Below, one piece after another: positions 1-6,293 of a stretch of DNA of 22,946 nucleotides. The notes beneath the pieces are model-generated. The model was not told where the DNA came from. It did not search any database and worked only from the letters and a program-made list of their open reading frames with translations. This stretch comes from JAYFNU01 sp964622315. GTDB lineage: Bacteria > Bacillota > Clostridia > Oscillospirales > Ruminococcaceae. The stretch covers positions 1 through 22,946 of the forward strand of contig CAZUOY010000025.1 of assembly GCA_964622315.1 (NCBI GenBank), given 5' to 3'. Within the stretch, counting starts at the first letter, position 1. Each line of letters begins with the position of its first letter. The position numbers and the translations under genes were made by a program.

Positions 1-38
1 TCGAACACTGTGTCTCTTATTTCTCCCGCTGTAAACAT
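1..38 (-). CDS. N-terminus of a DivIVA-like protein (partial, runs off the left edge)
   Basis: Only the first 12 codons are present, reading MFTAGEIRDTVF from the ATG at 38-36. The start is convincing because a GGAGGA ribosome binding site (47-52) lies 8 bases upstream and the sepF stop is only 27 bases away, so the two genes are probably cotranscribed. The pattern M-[FL]-T-x2-[ED]-I-R-x3-F resembles the start of Clostridial DivIVA proteins, coiled-coil polar scaffolds that bind curved membrane. DivIVA is also the usual neighbour of sepF in Firmicutes. With 12 residues the family call is an inference from motif plus context; that a gene starts here is much safer. Confidence 0.55.
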   Translation of the reverse strand, partial: MFTAGEIRDTVF

Positions 39-65
39 TTACTGTATCCTCCGTTTTTTTATTGA

Positions 66-521
66 CTAAAAATAAACTCCGCTGTTTTCGAGCTCGTCAA
101 GAAGGTCGCCCACAACGCCTACATTATACGGCGTAATAATAAATGTGCTGTTTGCAACTCGTTTTATCTGTCCGCCGTTTGCGTAAGCAACGCCGCTTAA
201 AAAGTCTACAAGACGTCTCGCTATATCCTTGTTTGTTGATTCAAGGTTAAGCACAACAGTTCTTTTGCTGTTAAGATGGTCGGCTATTCCGCTCGCGTCA
301 TCAAAACGCTCGGGCTTTACAAGAACCACCTCAAGCTGAGTTGTTGCATTAATATTAACAATATTTCCGCTTTTCTTCGGCTCGTCGTCAGAAGAAGGTC
401 TTCTCTTTTTAGCGGGCTTTTCTTCTCTTTCGGGGGTTTCCTCGTCCTTATCTTCTTCGTATATGTCCTCGTCTTCTTCTCCCATGAACATATTTGAAAG
501 TATTTCACCTAAACGTCCCAT
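66..521 (-). CDS. sepF: Cell division protein SepF
   Basis: SepF is a cytoplasmic membrane-associated protein that bundles FtsZ filaments and helps anchor the Z ring during septum formation. The 151-residue product has the standard three parts. Residues 1-14 (MGRLGEILSNMFMG) can form the amphipathic membrane-binding helix. Residues about 15-55 form a highly charged, disordered Glu/Asp/Lys/Pro linker. Residues about 60-151 are the conserved SepF core, including VVLVKPERFDDA, the VVLNLES strand and DFLSGVAYANGG. The ATG is supported by AGGAGG (527-532) 5 bases upstream. The gene has its own promoter (559-587) and is followed closely by a DivIVA-like start, giving a small division cluster. Length and domain order are normal and I see no defect. 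Confidence 0.96.
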   Translation of the reverse strand: MGRLGEILSNMFMGEEDEDIYEEDKDEETPEREEKPAKKRRPSSDDEPKKSGNIVNINATTQLEVVLVKPERFDDASGIADHLNSKRTVVLNLESTNKDIARRLVDFLSGVAYANGGQIKRVANSTFIITPYNVGVVGDLLDELENSGVYF

Positions 522-558
522 AAAAACCTCCTATATCGTTTTTACTAATATAAATTAT

Positions 559-587
559 ATTATCTTATATTTTTATATTAATGTCAA
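559..587 (-). promoter_or_regulatory. sepF promoter (TTGACA-17-GATAAT)
   Basis: On the minus strand the -35 TTGACA is at 587-582 and the -10 GATAAT at 564-559, with a 17-base spacer. The -35 is a perfect sigma-A match and the surrounding DNA is very AT-rich. Predicted transcription starts about 30 bases before the sepF ATG. No hairpin lies between the upstream membrane-protein gene (stop at 605) and this promoter, so sepF may also receive read-through from the mutSL-hfq operon. Confidence 0.8.
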
Positions 588-604
588 TATCGCAAACAAA
601 CGGT

Positions 605-2035
605 TTAGTCAAGGCGCTTATATAAAATATGCGTTTCGTCACTGCAAACCGTTTGACAGTCTTCACGAAGCTGAAGGTATACATTAACCTCATCGTTAGC
701 TGAAACAAAGAAAGCGTCAAAATCATAGGTTTCAACAAAAGAATCCATCTCCTCAAGAGTTAACGAACAGTCGGAAAACAGAATAACGTCTTCAATAATA
801 TCCGCCGCCGCCTCGGCTCTTGAATCAATAAAATCATGAAATCCGTTATAAACAAGAACCCCTCCGTCATTATAGCCGTTAAAGATTCTTTTCGGAGCTG
901 TTTCGACTAAAGCCGAATACATTTCTTTGCTCATAAGGTCTGAGGGTGTCTTAGAGGTTTTTTTTGCGTTAATCGTAAAAACGCATAATACTATTGTCAA
1001 TACGCTTAACAGGACAACAATGGGTAAGGTTGACGCGTTGCTTTTCTTCTCACCGCGAAAAAGATAGATTACGGCAAATTCCGCTACGACTATCGCCGAC
1101 CAAGCGCCGAAACGAAGGTAGATAAGTCCCAAAAGCAAAAATGCCGCTGACAGACCTAAGTCCTTAATGTTAATTCTTTTCTTGGAAAAAAGCACAACCA
1201 AACCAAGTACAATCAACCCCGCTACCGCAAAGCCGTCGGTAATAGTGCCGTGTTGCCATTCAGTAACATACTTCTTGCACACGTCGTTATTATATATAAA
1301 CGGGAAAAGATACAGCTCTGTTCCATAGGGATTCACCAATCCCGCCAGAAGATTTGCCACCGAAACCGACGCAAATGTTATTAGCTGTCTTTTCGTTTTT
1401 TTCTCTAAAAACATCCTTCCGACATCAATTTTTATTAATCCACAAAGAAAGTATCCCAACGGCAGTAAAAAAGCAAAAATCACAGTTCCGCCGTGAGTGT
1501 TTGCCCAAAGCACCGAAATAATCGGAAGCAGATAAATCAGCTTGCTTTTCTCATTATCGTCAAAGCGCCTTAACGCGACAAGAGTAAACACAAAAAGGAT
1601 TAATCCAATCATGTGCGGACGTGCGAAGATAACAGAAAAGAAACCCGCCGACGTAACAGCCGTCAAAAGTATTGGTGAAACAATACTTCCGCTTTTCAAG
1701 AGAATATCACTGTTTCCGAAAAGCAGAATCGAAAAAAACAGCAGCGAACTGAGACCTATATATATTCCGCCGTCTGTGTCTCCAATAAAATGTAGCGTAT
1801 ATAGAACCACGTCGCTAAGCCACTCGTGAAATATTGTTTTCGCTCCCTCTCGTTCGGGAAGCCAAGAGAATATTTCACCCGGAATTTTGCCGTTTTCGCA
1901 AATATACTCGCCAACTTTTATATGCCATGGATAATCGTCAAATTGATGTCCGACTGTATAGGCATACATAACCAGCACGGTCATAAAAAGGCAGATAGCA
2001 AGCAGATAGATATTAAATTTTTTCTTATCTGTCAT
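605..2035 (-). CDS. GT-C-like polytopic membrane protein of unknown function
   Basis: The 476-residue product begins with a transmembrane helix (about 8-28) and continues with about ten more hydrophobic segments up to roughly residue 350. A soluble tail of about 110 residues follows. The first extracellular loop holds D33-D34, W37-H38 and the HEWL motif (70-73). This resembles the Asp/Trp-His and HEWL signature of a widespread but uncharacterised family related in layout to GT-C glycosyltransferases, which use lipid-linked sugars at the outer membrane face. The tail motif RIFNGYNDGGVL (383-394) followed by DFIDSRAE (401-408) also recurs in that family. No reaction can be assigned. It is the last gene of the miaB-hfq unit, 12 bases after the HlyD-like gene, with a G-rich binding site (GGGGGA) before its ATG. 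Its partner may be that HlyD-like protein. Confidence 0.72.
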   Translation of the reverse strand: MTDKKKFNIYLLAICLFMTVLVMYAYTVGHQFDDYPWHIKVGEYICENGKIPGEIFSWLPEREGAKTIFHEWLSDVVLYTLHFIGDTDGGIYIGLSSLLFFSILLFGNSDILLKSGSIVSPILLTAVTSAGFFSVIFARPHMIGLILFVFTLVALRRFDDNEKSKLIYLLPIISVLWANTHGGTVIFAFLLPLGYFLCGLIKIDVGRMFLEKKTKRQLITFASVSVANLLAGLVNPYGTELYLFPFIYNNDVCKKYVTEWQHGTITDGFAVAGLIVLGLVVLFSKKRINIKDLGLSAAFLLLGLIYLRFGAWSAIVVAEFAVIYLFRGEKKSNASTLPIVVLLSVLTIVLCVFTINAKKTSKTPSDLMSKEMYSALVETAPKRIFNGYNDGGVLVYNGFHDFIDSRAEAAADIIEDVILFSDCSLTLEEMDSFVETYDFDAFFVSANDEVNVYLQLREDCQTVCSDETHILYKRLD

Positions 2036-2047
2036 ACCGTTCCCCCG

Positions 2048-3268
2048 TTACGCTTTAGCAAGCTCCTTACCAACATAAAGGTCCTTGCCTTCAATAAATA
2101 TCTCGTCATACAGCTCAAGATACTCGCTGTCCGAAGAATTTACACGTGACAGAATAAAATCCTCGGTTTCGTAGACGATATCAACTTTTTTAAATTTAAC
2201 CGTGGCGCCGAATTTGATATACACGCCTACCTCGGCGTTCTCAATACGAAGCGCGCTTCTATCCACCTTTATTCCCTCATATTCCTCAAAAGCGACATTC
2301 GCCTCGGCAACACGAAGACGCGCAAGCTCTGCGCCAAGATAATCACAAAGCAGGACAACCTTGTATGCGCCCGTTTCCTCATCTGCGTCGCATGAAACTA
2401 CCTTTGCTGGGATTGTACCCGCCGCCGAGTAGCTGAATGTTAGGTTGACTTTAGGCGAGCTTTCAAACCGTCGCGCATTTTTTTCGTCAGTTTCAAAAAC
2501 AAAATACCAGTGATAATCGGAAATAATTTTACAAGCTTCGAAATTTTGTTCGGTTTTCTGTTTAAGTATTTCTCTAAGCTCCGTCACTGTAACGGAATTA
2601 ACATAATCAAAATTCAGCGTTTCTTCAAGACCGTCGGAAAGAGACACAAAATAGCCGTCCAGCGGAGTTGAAATATAGCCGCCGGGCTCGGTGCTTGACG
2701 CGTTAATCGCGTCAATTTCGCCCTGAAGGAAAGCTATTCTATCGCTGAGGTCCGCAGAGTTTCCCGCCGCAGCCGAAAAGCTGTTTAGCAGCCTAAGCGC
2801 AGACAGTCGCGTATCGTGTAACGAAGAATAATCGTCCTCGCTAAGCTTTAGCGAATATAAAGATAACTCCGAATAAATTCTTGAGGAAAGCGTTTCTATA
2901 TTAGTTCCAGCAGTTCTTCCCGAATCTGATAAGCTCTTTAGTAATTCAAGCTCCTCTTTTAAGAGCGAGAGCTTAAGACGCTTCGCCGCAGAATCATTCG
3001 ACAAGAATACCTCGGCGACATTCGCGCCGTTGGCAATCTTTTCGCCGTCACTTACAAGATAATTCTTTATTCCGTCTGCGGAGGCGTCAATTACCGTTTC
3101 ATCACGCATAACAACGCCCTTAACATCAACGCTGCCCGAAACCTTGCTTGTAACCGCGGCTTGCGTTTTGTAGGACGGATAGGCAACCATATAAATTTGA
3201 AAGCCGATATAAACCAGTATTAGCGCGATAATAAGAATACCAATTATCCCGCCGAGCTTTTTACTCAT
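2048..3268 (-). CDS. HlyD-like single-pass membrane protein with biotinyl-lipoyl-like barrel and coiled coil
   Basis: The 406-residue product has one N-terminal transmembrane helix (about 5-28) and an extracytoplasmic body. After the helix comes a segment typical of HlyD/AcrA-type adaptors (VSGSVDVKGVVMRDETVI, then a V-SDGEKIANGANVAEVF turn). A long helical, probably coiled-coil region follows, and then beta-rich repeats towards the C-terminus. Adaptors of this kind bridge exporters or envelope machines. No transporter gene lies next to it here, so its partner is unknown. The start chosen is the ATG at 3268, which overlaps the hfq stop by 8 bases (ATGAGTAA) and has a purine-rich AAAAGGG site upstream. 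A frame-open extension to 3394 exists, but it lies inside hfq and reads as non-membrane Ser/Arg-rich sequence. Confidence 0.75.
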   Translation of the reverse strand: MSKKLGGIIGILIIALILVYIGFQIYMVAYPSYKTQAAVTSKVSGSVDVKGVVMRDETVIDASADGIKNYLVSDGEKIANGANVAEVFLSNDSAAKRLKLSLLKEELELLKSLSDSGRTAGTNIETLSSRIYSELSLYSLKLSEDDYSSLHDTRLSALRLLNSFSAAAGNSADLSDRIAFLQGEIDAINASSTEPGGYISTPLDGYFVSLSDGLEETLNFDYVNSVTVTELREILKQKTEQNFEACKIISDYHWYFVFETDEKNARRFESSPKVNLTFSYSAAGTIPAKVVSCDADEETGAYKVVLLCDYLGAELARLRVAEANVAFEEYEGIKVDRSALRIENAEVGVYIKFGATVKFKKVDIVYETEDFILSRVNSSDSEYLELYDEIFIEGKDLYVGKELAKA

Positions 3269-3506
3269 CTTCGCCCTTTTCACACTCCTGGTCGAGAATT
3301 GAAATAAATTTAGCAGGCGTAATCGTTGAGATGGCGTGCTTATAGACAAGGTTTTGGCGTCCTTCGCTGTCAAGCACAACCGTATAGTTATCAAAACCCT
3401 TTACTGTTCCTCTGAACTGAAAGCCGTTAGTAAGATAGATTGTGACGGGGATTTTCTCTTTTCTTGCTTGGTTTAGAAAAACGTCCTGAAGAATTATAGT
3501 TTTCAT
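3261..3506 (-). CDS. hfq: RNA-binding protein Hfq
   Basis: Hfq forms a hexameric Sm-like ring that binds small RNAs and A-rich mRNA segments, influencing RNA stability and translation. The 81-residue product shows Sm1 (about 7-46, including QDVFLNQARKEKIPVTIYL and GFQFRGTVKGFDNYTVVL) and the diagnostic Sm2 motif NLVYKHAIST (52-61), with K56-H57 of the proximal U-binding pocket. The rim segment NQARKEK and a short acidic tail are seen. Placement directly after miaA, overlapping its stop by ATGA, is a widely conserved arrangement. An AAGGAA site lies before the ATG. The 3' end overlaps the next gene by 8 bases, suggesting translational coupling. Confidence 0.97.
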   Translation of the reverse strand: MKTIILQDVFLNQARKEKIPVTIYLTNGFQFRGTVKGFDNYTVVLDSEGRQNLVYKHAISTITPAKFISILDQECEKGEDE

Positions 3507-4477
3507 GCTTTAAATTCCTTTCTGTTTTTGTTATCATCTAAGGCTTCGTAAAACCTTGCGACAATCTCTTTAGCTATTCTTTCTGTACCCGCCGAGGGGT
3601 CGAGCCACACCGCTTCCTTCTCACGTCTGAACCATGTTATCTGTCTTTTTGCGTAACGTCTCGTTGCCTGTTTAAGTAAAGCTATGCTCTCTTGCAGTGA
3701 ACACGTTCCTTCAAAATATCCGAAAAATTCCTTGTATCCTATAGCTTGTGCCGCAGTAGCAAATTCATTTCTTGCGCTAAATACTCTCTTTGCTTCTTCA
3801 AGTAGTCCGTTTTCAACCATTGAGTCTATTCTTTTCTCAATGCTTTCATATAGCTGTTCCCTTTTTGGACAAAGCACGAAAATAAGAGCATTGTATTCAA
3901 AGGGTTTAATCCGCGAACGCTTGATAATTTCGTCTTCAGTAAGATTTGTCGAACGAAGCCTTTCCAGTGTTCGGATTATTCTTTTTACGTTGTTAGGGTG
4001 TAAAGACTCTGCGGCTTTCGCGTCCTTTTCTTCAATCTCCCTCAATAACGGCTCTATTCCGTTCTTTTCATACTCTGCATACAGCTGTTGCCTTAGCTTC
4101 TCGTCAGCTTTTTCACCGACAAACTCTATGCCGTGAATAAACGACGAAATATAAAGTCCCGTTCCGCCGCAGATAATGGGTTTCTTTCCGCGTTTTGTTA
4201 TTTCAAGCGCCGCAGCGCTCGCGTCTTTAACAAAATCAGCGGCGCTATACTGTTCCTCAGGGCTTACTATGCTTATTAAATGGTGAGGCGCTTCGCTTAG
4301 CTGTGCCATAGTCGGCTTAGCTGTTCCTATATCAAGAGTTTTGTAAATCTGCATGGAATCTGCGGAGATTATCTCACCGTCGAGTAAACGAGAAACCTCG
4401 ACAGCCACCGCTGTTTTTCCCGAAGCTGTAGGCCCCGCCACAACAATAAGCGGCTTCTTTTCGCTATATCCGTCCAA
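3503..4477 (-). CDS. miaA: tRNA dimethylallyltransferase MiaA
   Basis: MiaA transfers a dimethylallyl group from dimethylallyl diphosphate to N6 of A37 in tRNAs that read UNN codons, giving i6A, the substrate of MiaB encoded upstream. The 324-residue product has the P-loop GPTASGKT (15-22), the DSMQIYK motif (40-46, with the conserved Asp) and GGTGLYI (104-110). Near the C-terminus are the conserved QAIGYKE segment and RRYAKRQITWFRR, which contacts tRNA. The start is TTG at 4477-4475, within the mutL reading frame, preceded 7 bases upstream by GGAG (4488-4485). No ATG is available before the P-loop. The gene overlaps mutL by 14 bases and hfq by 4, so translation is probably coupled. Confidence 0.97.
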   Translation of the reverse strand: MDGYSEKKPLIVVAGPTASGKTAVAVEVSRLLDGEIISADSMQIYKTLDIGTAKPTMAQLSEAPHHLISIVSPEEQYSAADFVKDASAAALEITKRGKKPIICGGTGLYISSFIHGIEFVGEKADEKLRQQLYAEYEKNGIEPLLREIEEKDAKAAESLHPNNVKRIIRTLERLRSTNLTEDEIIKRSRIKPFEYNALIFVLCPKREQLYESIEKRIDSMVENGLLEEAKRVFSARNEFATAAQAIGYKEFFGYFEGTCSLQESIALLKQATRRYAKRQITWFRREKEAVWLDPSAGTERIAKEIVARFYEALDDNKNRKEFKA

Positions 4478-6293
4478 ATCTGCTCTCCAATTCCTTTTGG
4501 GATATACTTACGAAAACGGGTCGTCCGTGCGGGCAGTATTTCGGCATATCTCCTGATAGTATCTGCTTGCAAAGTGCGCTGAGTTCTTCTTTGCTCGTTC
4601 TGTCTCCCGCCTTAATTGCCGCGCGGCAGGCGGTCGAATGAAGCAGCCATTCGCGCTCTTTCGGTTCAATGCTTCTATTGCTTTCGGTAAGCTTTCCCGC
4701 CGCTCTTACCACGGCGTCAGCAACGGCCTTAACAGGGAAATAAGTAGGTATCTCGCGAACGGCAACATCTCTGTCGGCGAAATCTTCAATTACAAACCCG
4801 ATTGAAGAAAACAGCTCAATATTCTCCAAAACCGCCGCTTTCTCTTCGGCTGAGAGCGAAACTATTACAGGCTCCAGCAATAGCTGCCGCACATCCTCAA
4901 GTTTGCTGTTTTTAATCTTTTCGTAAAGAATTCTCTCGTGTGCGGCATGTTTGTCGACAAACAAAACATCGCTACCGCATTCTGCAACGATATATGTATC
5001 AAAAACCTCGCCGATAATACTCATCGGAAGCTCGCACTGTTTATTTTCTATTGAATAGGGTATTTCGTTCTTCTCTGTTAAATATTCTTTGCTACTCTGT
5101 TCTACACGAAGTGTATAAGCTACCCTTTCACCCTTTTCCTCGGAAATCGGTGAAAATTCAAAAATACTTTGTTTGCTAACTTCTTCCCCGATATTATCCG
5201 TCCTTGCATCTGCGACTGTTGTCGAAAAAGCTACCTGTTCAACCTTTTCAGCGGCGAAAAAGCTTTCATTTTTCATTTCCTCAACGGATTTTGGCGATTT
5301 TAGCGAATAATCTGAAAGCGCAGCTTTTACACTGGAATAAACAGCGGAGAAGGCCTCCCTTTCATTCTTAAAGCGAACCTCTGTTTTAGCGGGATGAACA
5401 TTAATATCAACATCCTCATACGGCAAATATAGGTTTACGGCGAAGCAGGGATATTTTCCCGCAAGCACAAAGGAACGGCATGCCTCCTCAACGGCGGCGG
5501 TTATCCTTTTTGACTTAACGAAGCGCCCGTTTACAAAGACATACTGAAAGCTTCTTGACGCTCTCGCAGCACTCGGAGCGGTTATATATCCGCTTACGCC
5601 AATTTTTTCGTCAACGGGAGAAAGCGAAAGCAGATTATCAGCCGCCTCACGCGGAAAAACGCTATAAACAGCAGAAAACAATTCACCGTCGCCGGGGCTT
5701 TGAAAAGAAACTCTGCCGTCGCGGATAAGCTTAAATGACACCTCGGGATGAGCCAGCGCCTGTTGCTCTACCGCATTTTCGACGGCGTTGCCCTCCTGTA
5801 CGTCGCTTTTAAGAAATTTCATTCGTGCGGGAGTGTTGAAAAACAAATCGCTGACATAAATAGTGGTTCCGTCAGGCGCGCCCGTTTCGGTAAATGCTAT
5901 TTCCTCGCCCGCGGTAATCTCATACACGGTTCCGTAGCTTTCGTCCTTGGTTTTGGTTATAAGTCTGACACGAGAAACAGCGCATATTGCCGCTAAAGCC
6001 TCACCGCGAAAGCCCAACGTTGCTATCGCCTCAAGGTCACTGAAGGTGCGAAGCTTGCTTGTTGCGTGACGAAGAAAGGCGGTTTTAACGTCGCCTTTTT
6101 CAATACCAACTCCGTCGTCGGTTACGCGGATAACCCGAAGGCCGTTTTGCTGAAGCTCTATTTCGACCTTGCGCGCTTTCGCGTCTATGGCGTTTTCGAC
6201 AAGCTCTTTTACAACCGACGCGGGTCTTTCAACAACCTCGCCGGCCGCTATTTGTTCGCAAACGCTTTTATCGAGTAACTGTATTTTTGCCAT
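4464..6293 (-). CDS. mutL: DNA mismatch repair protein MutL, endonuclease type
   Basis: MutL couples mismatch recognition by MutS to strand incision. The 609-residue protein has the N-terminal GHKL ATPase with E33-N34, DDGVGI (59-64), ATSKL (77-81) and GFRGEAL (94-100). A variable linker runs from about 330 to 425, followed by the C-terminal dimerisation domain. That domain carries the metal-binding endonuclease motif as DKHAAHERILYE (D447, H449, E453, E458), plus ACR (555-557), CPHGRP (587-592) and the terminal FGR. This marks the nicking MutL used by organisms without MutH. The usual Gln of DQHA is Lys448, the only variation I see. The ATG overlaps the mutS stop by one base (TAATG). Length is normal. 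Confidence 0.97.
   Translation of the reverse strand: MAKIQLLDKSVCEQIAAGEVVERPASVVKELVENAIDAKARKVEIELQQNGLRVIRVTDDGVGIEKGDVKTAFLRHATSKLRTFSDLEAIATLGFRGEALAAICAVSRVRLITKTKDESYGTVYEITAGEEIAFTETGAPDGTTIYVSDLFFNTPARMKFLKSDVQEGNAVENAVEQQALAHPEVSFKLIRDGRVSFQSPGDGELFSAVYSVFPREAADNLLSLSPVDEKIGVSGYITAPSAARASRSFQYVFVNGRFVKSKRITAAVEEACRSFVLAGKYPCFAVNLYLPYEDVDINVHPAKTEVRFKNEREAFSAVYSSVKAALSDYSLKSPKSVEEMKNESFFAAEKVEQVAFSTTVADARTDNIGEEVSKQSIFEFSPISEEKGERVAYTLRVEQSSKEYLTEKNEIPYSIENKQCELPMSIIGEVFDTYIVAECGSDVLFVDKHAAHERILYEKIKNSKLEDVRQLLLEPVIVSLSAEEKAAVLENIELFSSIGFVIEDFADRDVAVREIPTYFPVKAVADAVVRAAGKLTESNRSIEPKEREWLLHSTACRAAIKAGDRTSKEELSALCKQILSGDMPKYCPHGRPVFVSISQKELESRFGRI

Noticed and set aside
3269..3394. 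42-residue upstream extension of the HlyD-like protein
   Set aside because: It lies wholly inside hfq in another frame, and the sequence starting at 3268 gives the expected short basic start followed at once by a membrane helix with a suitable ribosome binding site.
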